DNA from: Candidatus Omnitrophota bacterium
GTDB taxonomy: Bacteria; NPL-UPA2; BS750m-G34
Reading direction: 5' to 3'
NCBI GenBank assembly: GCA_030640045.1
Contig: DAOWKF010000131.1
Coordinates: 1-11,558, forward strand
DNA: 11,558 nucleotides
Positions 1-6,249 of this stretch are shown here, piece after piece. Below the pieces are notes generated by a model. It saw only the letters and a program-made list of their open reading frames with translations. It ran no database searches and was not told the origin of the DNA. A program made the position numbers and the translations under genes. Position 1 is the stretch's first letter. Each line of letters starts with the position of its first letter.

Positions 1-1275
1 GACCTTGCGCGAATATTTAAAGAGGCATTTCACATTGCCTCCACAGGCCGCCCGGGTCCTGTGCTTATAGACATACCCAAAGACGTCCAGATAGCTGAGA
101 CAGAATTTGATTATCCAAAAGAAGCCGGTATCCGTAGTTATAGGCCTAATTACGACGGACACCCGGGTCAGATTAAGAGGGCGATGGAGCTTATTTCCAA
201 AGCTAAAAAACCCATACTCTATGTCGGCGGCGGTATTATCTCATCAGGCGCGCATAAAGAGCTTTTAAAATTTGCAGAAACTACCTCTATCCCTGTCACG
301 GCAACATTGCTTGGTCTGGGCGGTTTTCCGGGTACACACAAACAATTTGTAGGGATGCTTGGCATGCATGGTCTAAGGACAGCTAATTATGCCATGCATG
401 AGACAGACCTCATCATTTGTATTGGCGCGCGCTTCGATGACCGTATTACAGGAAAATTAACGGAGTTTGCAACAGGGGCCAGGGTTATCCATGTTGATAT
501 TGACCCTACCTCTATAAGTAAGAGTGTGAAGGTGACAGTCCCTATAGTCGGCGATGCAAAGCTTATTCTTCACGAGATGAATAAACGCGTTTCCAAATGT
601 AATATTTCGCCGTGGGTTAAGAAGATAAAAGCATGGCAGGAAAAATATCCGCTTACATATAACCACAGCAGCAAGGGTAAGATTAAACCCGAGTTCGTGG
701 TAGAGGAGATATATCGTTTGACTAAAGGCGAGGCGATTATCGCAACTGAAGTAGGACAGAACCAGATGTGGTCAGCCCAGTACTATAAATTTGATTCTCC
801 GCGTCATTTTTTAAGCTCAGGAGGTCTCGGGACTATGGGGTATGGTTTTCCGGCAGCCCTTGGCGCAAAGCTTGGAAATCCGGATAAGATTGTCTTTGAT
901 ATTGCCGGAGACGGCAGTATCCAGATGAATATCCAGGAACTGGCAACAGCAGTCATTAATAATATCCCCGTAAAGGTTGCGATATTAAATAATGGCTGTC
1001 TCGGCATGGTTCGGCAATGGCAGGAAATGTTTTACAAAAAGCGTTACTCCGCTACAATCCTTGAGCCGTGCCCTGATCTTGTGAAGGTAGCTGAGGCCTA
1101 TGGAGCCGTCGGGATAAGGGTTGAAAAGAAAGAGGAAGTCGTCCCTGCAATTAAAAAGGCGATCAAGACTCCCCGTCCGGTCTTTATTGATTTCAAGGTT
1201 GAGCCCGAGGAAAACGTTTTTCCTATGGTTCCTGCAGGCAAGGCTCTGAAAGATATGGTAGGGGGGCTCTTATAA
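1..1275 (+). CDS. ilvB: Acetohydroxyacid (acetolactate) synthase large subunit, 5'-truncated
   Basis: Catalytic subunit of the ThDP- and FAD-dependent enzyme that condenses pyruvate with pyruvate or 2-oxobutyrate, the first common step of valine, leucine and isoleucine synthesis. The reading frame is open from base 1 (DLARIFKEAFHIASTGRPGP), so the true start lies upstream. The 424 residues seen compare with about 560 for the family, so the N-terminal pyrimidine-binding domain with the catalytic Glu is mostly missing from view. What remains is the central FAD-binding domain and the C-terminal ThDP domain: GDGSIQMN (nt 907-930) through ILNN (to nt 993) is the Mg-ThDP motif, and MVRQWQ follows with the conserved Trp of the herbicide pocket. 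GTG at 61 is an internal Val codon, not a start. ilvN follows after 13 bp, so the two subunits are co-transcribed. Confidence 0.96.
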   Translation, partial: DLARIFKEAFHIASTGRPGPVLIDIPKDVQIAETEFDYPKEAGIRSYRPNYDGHPGQIKRAMELISKAKKPILYVGGGIISSGAHKELLKFAETTSIPVTATLLGLGGFPGTHKQFVGMLGMHGLRTANYAMHETDLIICIGARFDDRITGKLTEFATGARVIHVDIDPTSISKSVKVTVPIVGDAKLILHEMNKRVSKCNISPWVKKIKAWQEKYPLTYNHSSKGKIKPEFVVEEIYRLTKGEAIIATEVGQNQMWSAQYYKFDSPRHFLSSGGLGTMGYGFPAALGAKLGNPDKIVFDIAGDGSIQMNIQELATAVINNIPVKVAILNNGCLGMVRQWQEMFYKKRYSATILEPCPDLVKVAEAYGAVGIRVEKKEEVVPAIKKAIKTPRPVFIDFKVEPEENVFPMVPAGKALKDMVGGLL

Positions 1276-1292
1276 TGCAACGCCAACTATGA
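1275..1292 (+). other. Possible 5-codon relay mini-ORF between ilvB and ilvN
   Basis: The sequence shows ATG CAA CGC CAA CTA TGA. Its ATG shares one base with the ilvB stop (TAATG), and its TGA overlaps the ilvN start (ATGA). An AGGGGGG run at 1260-1266 sits at Shine-Dalgarno distance from the mini-ORF ATG, whereas ilvN has no obvious ribosome-binding site of its own. A terminating ribosome could thus be handed on from ilvB through the mini-ORF to ilvN. The geometry is seen directly; the function is inferred and chance is possible. Confidence 0.25.
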
Positions 1293-1765
1293 AACACACT
1301 ATATCGGTCCTTGTAGAGAACCGTTTCGGAGTCCTGGCCCGTGTTGCAGGTCTATTTTCCAGTCGCGGTTTTAATATCGACAGTCTCGCTGTTGGGGAGA
1401 CAGAGGATCCGGGTGTCTCGCGGAGGACCATTGGAGTCCAGGGAGATGAAAAGGTCCTCGAGCAGGTAAACAAACAGTTAAATAAATTGATAGATACTAT
1501 CAAGGTCCTTGATTTAACCGGAGAGGATTTTCTTGACAGGGAACTTATTCTTATTAAAGTCCATGCCCCTCAATCAACCCGTTCTCAGATCCTTGAGATT
1601 GTAGATATATTCCAGGCCAGGATTATAGATGTAAAGCCGGCAACTGTTACAATAGAGATAACCGGAAATGCCCATAAGATTAAGGCAATTCTGGATCTTT
1701 TAAAGGGATACGGTATAAAAGAGATGGTGCGGACAGGCCGCATCGCCATCTCCGGGGCGAAATAA
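1289..1765 (+). CDS. ilvN: Acetohydroxyacid synthase small (regulatory) subunit
   Basis: Regulatory subunit that activates IlvB and, in characterised members, confers feedback inhibition by valine. The 158 residues match the short, complete bacterial form. An N-terminal ACT domain (about residues 3-75) opens with MKHTISVLVENRFGVLARVA and contains the typical GLFSSRGFNIDSL segment. The C-terminal half (about 80-158) is the ALS_ss_C type domain ending in GYGIKEMVRTGRIAI. The start is fixed by this N-terminus, although no Shine-Dalgarno is seen directly upstream; a mini-ORF overlapping both ilvB and ilvN may couple translation. ilvB lies 13 bp upstream and ilvC 20 bp downstream. Confidence 0.97.
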   Translation: MKHTISVLVENRFGVLARVAGLFSSRGFNIDSLAVGETEDPGVSRRTIGVQGDEKVLEQVNKQLNKLIDTIKVLDLTGEDFLDRELILIKVHAPQSTRSQILEIVDIFQARIIDVKPATVTIEITGNAHKIKAILDLLKGYGIKEMVRTGRIAISGAK

Positions 1766-1771
1766 TTGCTT

Positions 1772-1779
1772 AAGGAGGT
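1772..1779 (+). promoter_or_regulatory. Strong ribosome-binding site of ilvC
   Basis: AAGGAGGT lies 6 bp before the ilvC ATG and matches the anti-Shine-Dalgarno core perfectly. It is by far the strongest site in this window, where most genes have weak or no such sequence. This fits high expression of the reductoisomerase relative to its operon neighbours. Confidence 0.85.
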
Positions 1780-1785
1780 ATTCAT

Positions 1786-2778
1786 ATGACCAAAATATAT
1801 TATGAACGCGATACAAATCCGGATATTCTAAAAGGGAAAAAGATATCTATTATCGGATACGGAATCCAGGGGCATGCCCAGGCCCAGAACTTAAGGGACA
1901 GCAAGGTAGAGGTAATTGTCAGTGATGTAGAGGGAAGCCCTAACTGGGAAAAGGCCGTTGCCGACGGTTTTAAACCTGTAAATGCAAAGGATGCGGCAAA
2001 AGCCGGAGATATTATTCAGATCCTTACCCAGGACCATGTCCAGGCAATGGTCTATAAAGAATCCATTACGCCCCATTTGAGCGAGGGAAAGGCCCTTGTA
2101 TTTTCGCATGGTTTTAATATTCACTACGGTCAGATTGTCCCGCCGGCAACTATTGACGTCTTTATGGTTGCCCCAAAAGGACCTGGGAGTCTGGTAAGGG
2201 AGATGTATCAGAAAGGCGCCGGAGTTCCATGTCTCCTGGCAGTGTATCAGGAGTATACCGGCAAGGCCAGGGAACTCGGTCTTGCCTATGCATGGGGTAT
2301 TGGCGGAGCCAGGGCAGGAGTGATAGAGACTACATTTGCCGAGGAGACAGAGACAGATTTATTTGGCGAACAGGTTGTCCTCTGCGGAGGTGTGAGTGAA
2401 CTTATCAGGGCTGGTTTTGAGACACTTGTCACAGCAGGTTATCAGCCGGAGATCGCCTATTTTGAATGCCTTCATGAGGTCAAGCTCATTACAGATATGA
2501 TCTACAAGACAGGTATAACCGGGATGCGTCAGGGCGTAAGCGACACTGCTGAATATGGAGACCTCACCCGCGGCCGCCGGATTATTGACGAGAGGACCCG
2601 CAAGGAGATGAAAAAGATTTTGGGAGAGGTCCGGGACGGCACCTTTGCTAAAGAATGGATCCTGGAAACTCAGACTAATAAACCTGTCTTCAATGCCCTG
2701 CGCAAGCGCGATGCCAATCATCTCATTGAGATAGTCGGGAAAAAGCTCCGTGGGATGATGCCCTGGCTAAAAAAATAA
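1786..2778 (+). CDS. ilvC: Ketol-acid reductoisomerase, class I
   Basis: Mg-dependent NAD(P)H enzyme converting acetolactate or acetohydroxybutyrate to the 2,3-dihydroxy acids, the second step of valine/isoleucine synthesis. At 330 aa it is a full class I enzyme. The Rossmann motif GYGIQGHAQ is at 24-32. By alignment with known KARIs the catalytic and metal residues are present: H108, K131 (KGPG), D191 and E195 (ETDLFGEQ), E227, E231 and S252. The cofactor loop after strand beta-2 reads SDVEGSPN (46-53), where NADPH-using enzymes usually have basic or Ser residues. An acidic residue there suggests NADH use or mixed preference. The usual His after KGPG is Ser135. The start is secured by a perfect Shine-Dalgarno. 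It follows ilvN by 20 bp, the common ilvBNC order. Confidence 0.98.
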   Translation: MTKIYYERDTNPDILKGKKISIIGYGIQGHAQAQNLRDSKVEVIVSDVEGSPNWEKAVADGFKPVNAKDAAKAGDIIQILTQDHVQAMVYKESITPHLSEGKALVFSHGFNIHYGQIVPPATIDVFMVAPKGPGSLVREMYQKGAGVPCLLAVYQEYTGKARELGLAYAWGIGGARAGVIETTFAEETETDLFGEQVVLCGGVSELIRAGFETLVTAGYQPEIAYFECLHEVKLITDMIYKTGITGMRQGVSDTAEYGDLTRGRRIIDERTRKEMKKILGEVRDGTFAKEWILETQTNKPVFNALRKRDANHLIEIVGKKLRGMMPWLKK

Positions 2779-2790
2779 TTTTCGATTTTC

Positions 2791-3381
2791 ATGTGGGAGT
2801 ATTCAAAAAAGGTCAAGGACCATTTTTTCCATCCGCGTAATGTCGGGGAGGTAAAAGACCCTGACGCAGTAGGTGAGGTAGGTAATATCTCCTGCGGGGA
2901 TGCCCTGAAACTCACATTAAAGATTGATAAATCCACCTCCCGCATTGCTGATGCAAGATTTAAGACCTTTGGCTGCGGCAGCGCTATTGCCTCAGCTAGC
3001 GCACTTACAGAGATGATTAAAGGTAAGACAATTGATGAGGCATCCAAAATTACTAATGGAGATATTGCCTACTACCTCGACGGCCTGCCAAAAGAAAAGA
3101 TGCACTGTTCAGTCATGGGACGCGATGCACTTGAAGCTGCTATAGCAAACTATCGCGGCAGTAAGGTTATTGCTCCGGCAAGCGAAGGTAAGATTATCTG
3201 CAAGTGTTTTGGTGTTACTGATAAAAAGATCAGCCGTGTGGTCAGGGAAAATAGGCTCAGGACTGTTGAGGAGGTAACAAATTATACCAAAGCCGGCGGA
3301 GGGTGCAAGAGCTGCCATCCTGAGATAAAGACGATTATCGATGAAGTATGGAATCCCCATGCAGACATGCCCGCACTGTAA
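2791..3381 (+). CDS. nifU: NifU-type Fe-S cluster scaffold (IscU domain + BFD-type [2Fe-2S] domain)
   Basis: Scaffold on which Fe-S clusters are built and passed to apoproteins in the cytoplasm. Residues 1-123 are the IscU/NifU N-terminal domain, with cluster-binding C35, C62 and C106 and the conserved D37. Residues about 134-180 are a BFD-like [2Fe-2S] domain with C137, C139, C172 and C175 (CKC and CKSC). These numbers coincide with those I recall for Azotobacter NifU. The protein stops at 196, so the C-terminal Nfu domain of full NifU (about 300 aa) is absent. MWEYS is the typical family N-terminus, so the start is right although no Shine-Dalgarno is visible. It lies 12 bp after ilvC. No nifS/iscS cysteine desulfurase and no nitrogenase gene is in view, so a general housekeeping role is more likely than nitrogen fixation. 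Confidence 0.92.
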   Translation: MWEYSKKVKDHFFHPRNVGEVKDPDAVGEVGNISCGDALKLTLKIDKSTSRIADARFKTFGCGSAIASASALTEMIKGKTIDEASKITNGDIAYYLDGLPKEKMHCSVMGRDALEAAIANYRGSKVIAPASEGKIICKCFGVTDKKISRVVRENRLRTVEEVTNYTKAGGGCKSCHPEIKTIIDEVWNPHADMPAL

Positions 3382-3544
3382 AAACTTGATTTCTGACGAT
3401 GAGGCGCTCAGGTGCCTGTTTTGCGGAGATAAACTAAATCAACCGGCAGGGTTTTTGAGCTCGTTTAAATATTTTAAAGGCAGGAACATTGCCATATTTA
3501 TCGGGGTAGTTGTCTTAGTTGCTTTTCTTATGTGGCTTTTCTGA
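3359..3544 (+). CDS. Small zinc-ribbon protein with C-terminal transmembrane helix
   Basis: A 61-residue protein of unknown function. It begins MQTCPHCK and has a second pair in RCLFCGDK, forming a four-Cys zinc ribbon (CxxC-x14-CxxC) in the first 30 residues. One hydrophobic helix follows at the very C-terminus ([18 protein letters not shown]), so the ribbon should sit on one membrane face. The start at 3359 is chosen because the ribbon begins there and a GGA lies at Shine-Dalgarno distance. An in-frame ATG at 3341 would add six residues and deepen the overlap. Either way it overlaps the 3' end of the nifU-like gene (23 or 41 bp), implying translational coupling. Small ribbon-plus-helix proteins are common and poorly characterised, so no function is assigned. 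Confidence 0.7.
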   Translation: MQTCPHCKNLISDDEALRCLFCGDKLNQPAGFLSSFKYFKGRNIAIFIGVVVLVAFLMWLF

Positions 3545-3578
3545 ATCACGTTATCTAACGGGATTCGTCCAACGAATC
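3543..3578. other. Overlapping hairpins at the convergent gene junction
   Basis: Two inverted repeats share bases between the convergent stops. The first is GAATC (3543-3547) with GATTC (3562-3566), enclosing CGTTA/TAACG (3549-3560). The second is GATTCGT (3562-3568) with ACGAATC (3572-3578). They cannot form together. A T5 run follows on the + strand at 3585-3589, but it is separated from the stem. A weak terminator serving the operon end is possible; a classic intrinsic terminator is not shown. Confidence 0.3.
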
Positions 3579-5219
3579 GGCCTGTTTTTGCAGCTCTATC
3601 AGCTTTGTTGAGATAAGCCTGTCGAGGTCCCTTCTTTCTATAAACCCTACAACCTTATTTTTTTTATCAACCACGCACAGATATTCCAGATTGTGCATGT
3701 TTAAAAGTTCCTTCACTTGATCGAGGGGCGTCTCCGGCGTGGTTGTAGCTATAGCCGGCTCTATCAGGTCGTAGGCCAGAAGAAGCTGGCTGAGACTCTC
3801 TTCCATAAATGTATTTTTGATGTTATCGACAGTTATCACCCCGACCAGTTTTTTCTCCTCATCTATTACCGGATAATATAAGTGGGTGCTGTCACTAAAG
3901 ATTTTCAGGATTTCAGGTAATGCCATATCTTTATGTATAAACGGGAAATCAGTGTCCATTACGTCACTGGCCTTGTTTTTATGGATAAAGTCTTCTTCTG
4001 TAATATTTAATCCGACTTCACCGGCTTTTGTAACTGCAATTTTGGTAAATGCGGGGCCTATTAATTCCAGAATAAGTACGGCAATGGCTACGATAATAAC
4101 TATTGTGTTGCCAATTATACCCGGGAAGTAATGGGTAGCTAAAATGGATAGGCCAATAGCAACGCCTGCCTGACTTAGAAGACAGAGGGGAATATATTTC
4201 CGCACTGATTCCGGCGCGCCGGATATACGAGCTCCAAGATTTGATCCAATTCCTTTTCCTAATGGCCCCCCGATTAAATAGGCGCCGGCAAGTAATAGGA
4301 CAGGCAGTGTCACCTGCCCAAGGTTTAATTTTGCTCCGATAAGGACAAAGAACAAAACAAAGATAGGAGGTGTAAATCCTTCAACCATTTTAAATATTTC
4401 TTTGCTTCTACGCGGATTATAATTAACAACAATGGCACCCAATGTCATAGCGGCTAATATCATATCCACCTTTAATGCTAAAGAAAGCCCTGTAACAAGC
4501 AAAACCGCGCCGATAGAAAAAGGGAGTCTCCTTTCTTCTTCGGCATAGATCCTGATAATTTTACTGAGAATAAACCCTGCGAATACCCCTATACCTATAG
4601 CTCCGATAATTTTATATAGAGGGTGAAGGATTGTTTTTAATATCCCCCCGTCTGCATTGCCGATTATTTTTGTAGCGATGCTGGAAGCAATTGCAAATAG
4701 CAGGAGCGCCAGCGCATCATCCATGGCCACAATAGCTAAAACAGTTCTGGTCAAAGGCCCACGGGTTCTATATTCTCTAAGTACCTCAGTCGTAGCTGCA
4801 GGGGCTGTTGCCGAACCTATCGCGCCTAAAAGCAATCCCAGCGCCCATGAAAGTCTCCAGTCGCCCAGGAGAAATCCTCCCAGGACACCAATCAGGCAGG
4901 AAACCAGTAAGAATGCTGCACTGCCTTCGAACAGCAGTATGTTTAGAAATTGTTTTCCGTATTTAGCGAAGATCTCCTTTTTTAATTCTCCCCCGATCAT
5001 AAAGCCGATCAGGCCTAAGGCGAAATAGTTGAATGGCTGCAGTATCCGGATGGTATCAGTATTGACAAATTTCAGGCCGGATTCACCGATTACAATCCCT
5101 ATAATAATGTATCCTACGACCTGGGGGATGTGTATTCTTTGAAATAGACGTCCCCCTATAGTTCCTCCGACCAGGGCCAATCCTAAAAGAAATAATAGAT
5201 TAAAATGAGGAAATATCAT
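3555..5219 (-). CDS. CPA2-family cation:proton antiporter with C-terminal CBS pair
   Basis: Inner-membrane antiporter exchanging Na+ or K+ for protons. The 554-residue protein has about 12-13 hydrophobic segments in residues 1-390. The paired acidic motif AMDDALALL places Asp167-Asp168 in the transport helix, the DD signature of electrogenic CPA2 (NapA/NhaA-like) exchangers. It is preceded by SATAPAATTEVL (136-147), the typical unwound-helix segment. Two CBS domains follow (about 417-472 and 483-536), in place of the TrkA-N/RCK domain found in KefB/KefC. CBS pairs usually bind adenine nucleotides, so gating by energy state or ionic strength is plausible. Transcription appears to start at a -10 box only 8 bp from the ATG, giving a leaderless message. 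It converges on the zinc-ribbon gene with a 10-bp gap and diverges from the dehydrogenase gene. The transported ion cannot be told from sequence. Confidence 0.93.
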   Translation of the reverse strand: MIFPHFNLLFLLGLALVGGTIGGRLFQRIHIPQVVGYIIIGIVIGESGLKFVNTDTIRILQPFNYFALGLIGFMIGGELKKEIFAKYGKQFLNILLFEGSAAFLLVSCLIGVLGGFLLGDWRLSWALGLLLGAIGSATAPAATTEVLREYRTRGPLTRTVLAIVAMDDALALLLFAIASSIATKIIGNADGGILKTILHPLYKIIGAIGIGVFAGFILSKIIRIYAEEERRLPFSIGAVLLVTGLSLALKVDMILAAMTLGAIVVNYNPRRSKEIFKMVEGFTPPIFVLFFVLIGAKLNLGQVTLPVLLLAGAYLIGGPLGKGIGSNLGARISGAPESVRKYIPLCLLSQAGVAIGLSILATHYFPGIIGNTIVIIVAIAVLILELIGPAFTKIAVTKAGEVGLNITEEDFIHKNKASDVMDTDFPFIHKDMALPEILKIFSDSTHLYYPVIDEEKKLVGVITVDNIKNTFMEESLSQLLLAYDLIEPAIATTTPETPLDQVKELLNMHNLEYLCVVDKKNKVVGFIERRDLDRLISTKLIELQKQADSLDESR

Positions 5220-5227
5220 TATTTTTT

Positions 5228-5255
5228 ATTATATCATATTTGAGACTATTAGCAA
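5228..5255 (-). promoter_or_regulatory. Promoter of the antiporter gene (extended -10, leaderless)
   Basis: On the minus strand the sequence reads TTGCTA (-35, 5250-5255), a 16-bp spacer, then TATAAT (5228-5233) preceded by TGA, giving a perfect extended -10 (TGATATAAT). Only 8 bp separate the -10 box from the ATG at 5219. The predicted transcription start therefore falls at or next to the start codon, and there is no room for a Shine-Dalgarno. Confidence 0.65.
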
Positions 5256-5274
5256 TATTCCCTTTATATTTTTC

Positions 5275-5303
5275 TTCAATATTTTCCGTTAATGTGATAT
5301 AAT
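5275..5303 (+). promoter_or_regulatory. Promoter of the dehydrogenase/ATP-grasp operon (extended -10, leaderless)
   Basis: TATAAT at 5298-5303 is preceded by TGA, giving TGATATAAT, an ideal extended -10. A weak -35 candidate TTCAAT (5275-5280) lies 17 bp upstream. Only 7 bp separate the -10 box from the ATG at 5311, so transcription should begin at about the A of ATG. It is the mirror image of the divergent antiporter promoter. Confidence 0.65.
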
Positions 5304-5310
5304 CCATACA

Positions 5311-6249
5311 ATGAAAATAGGAATAGCCAGGGAAATACGCGATAAAGGATTAGAGAAGAGGGCGATCCTTTTGCCCGGCGAGGTAAAAAGACTGGCAGGG
5401 GCCGGTCATGAGGTGTTTGTCGAGAAGGGTCTGGGTGAAAGGATACACATAAGTGACGATGAATATCAACGCGCAGGGGCAAAGATAGTTTCTGACCGGA
5501 AAGAGATTTTTGCGAAGGACATTGTAGTAAAATTGAAACCGCCTTTGCTGCATGAATTTAATTTACTCGGGAATAATCTGCTGTTTTGCATGCTTCACCC
5601 ACAGCAAAACCCAAAGCGCGTAGCGGCCTTAAAGAGACAAAAATGCAAGGCTGTTGCTATGGAGATGATTAGAAATGAAGCCGGCGAACGGCTTGTCCAG
5701 TGCACGGAGATGGCCGGAGAGCAGGGCATGATTATGACATTCCATCTCGCTGATAAAATCCCCGTGGAGTCTAATGTCTTAGTGTTAGGTTATGGCGCCA
5801 TTGCTTCCGGCGCCATGAAAGTAGCCTTTAATTTAGGCGCTGACGTCAAGATTTTGCTGAAATACCAATATCCTCAAATAAAACATTTTATAAGGAATAA
5901 AGATATAGTCGTCAATGGCCTCCACTGGCCCGAAGAGAAAAGGCAAAAAAAAGAATATCTTATTACCAAAGACATGCTTTCCCTGTTAAATAAAGGCGCG
6001 ATAATCCTGGACCTCTCAGTGGATTACCCCGGTCCTATCGAGACCTGTCACCCCACATTTCTGAATAAACCTGTATATGAAGTTTGCGGGATAAGACATA
6101 TCAGTATAGTTGGCTATCCAGGCCTGGCGCCTGTCTCCAGCGCCGGGATATATTCGAGGCAGGTCCTGCCTGTTTTGCTTAAGATTGCCTCTACCACTTT
6201 CGAAAAACTCCCTAAATATATCCGGGACGCCGCTATCAATGCAACCTAA
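5311..6249 (+). CDS. Alanine dehydrogenase/PNT-family oxidoreductase, N5-(carboxyethyl)ornithine synthase-like
   Basis: NAD(P)H-dependent oxidoreductase of the alanine dehydrogenase/transhydrogenase fold. The N-terminus MKIGIAREI and the alignable catalytic residues of alanine dehydrogenase are present: R17, K76 (KLKPP), H96 (LHPQQ) and D238 (LDLSVD). The Rossmann glycines are in LGYGAIASG (159-167). The strand after it ends in Lys184 where NAD enzymes carry Asp, so NADPH is the likelier cofactor. At 312 aa it is about 60 residues shorter than alanine dehydrogenase (about 370) and equals the length of N5-(L-1-carboxyethyl)-L-ornithine synthase, an NADPH enzyme that condenses pyruvate with an amino group. 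I infer a reductive condensation or amination role, substrate unknown. It has no Shine-Dalgarno and appears leaderless. It overlaps the next gene by 11 bp, pointing to a joint pathway. Confidence 0.8.
   Translation: MKIGIAREIRDKGLEKRAILLPGEVKRLAGAGHEVFVEKGLGERIHISDDEYQRAGAKIVSDRKEIFAKDIVVKLKPPLLHEFNLLGNNLLFCMLHPQQNPKRVAALKRQKCKAVAMEMIRNEAGERLVQCTEMAGEQGMIMTFHLADKIPVESNVLVLGYGAIASGAMKVAFNLGADVKILLKYQYPQIKHFIRNKDIVVNGLHWPEEKRQKKEYLITKDMLSLLNKGAIILDLSVDYPGPIETCHPTFLNKPVYEVCGIRHISIVGYPGLAPVSSAGIYSRQVLPVLLKIASTTFEKLPKYIRDAAINAT

Noticed and set aside
2791..3381. Nitrogen-fixation locus
   Set aside because: Only a NifU-type scaffold lacking its Nfu domain is present. No nitrogenase or nifS gene is in view.
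3562..3589. Intrinsic terminator (7-bp hairpin plus T5) after the nifU/zinc-ribbon genes
   Set aside because: The stem is AT-rich and the T-run starts 7 bases after it, so it is listed only as hairpins without a terminator call.
4657..5028. 123-codon plus-strand frame inside the antiporter gene
   Set aside because: It is antisense to the membrane helices of a well-supported antiporter, and its Ser/Pro/Arg-rich product has no recognisable domain.
6110..6238. N-terminal extension of the ATP-grasp frame back to 6110
   Set aside because: It would re-read 130 bp of the dehydrogenase gene in another frame. The added 43 residues look random, and ATG 6239 fits the fold start.
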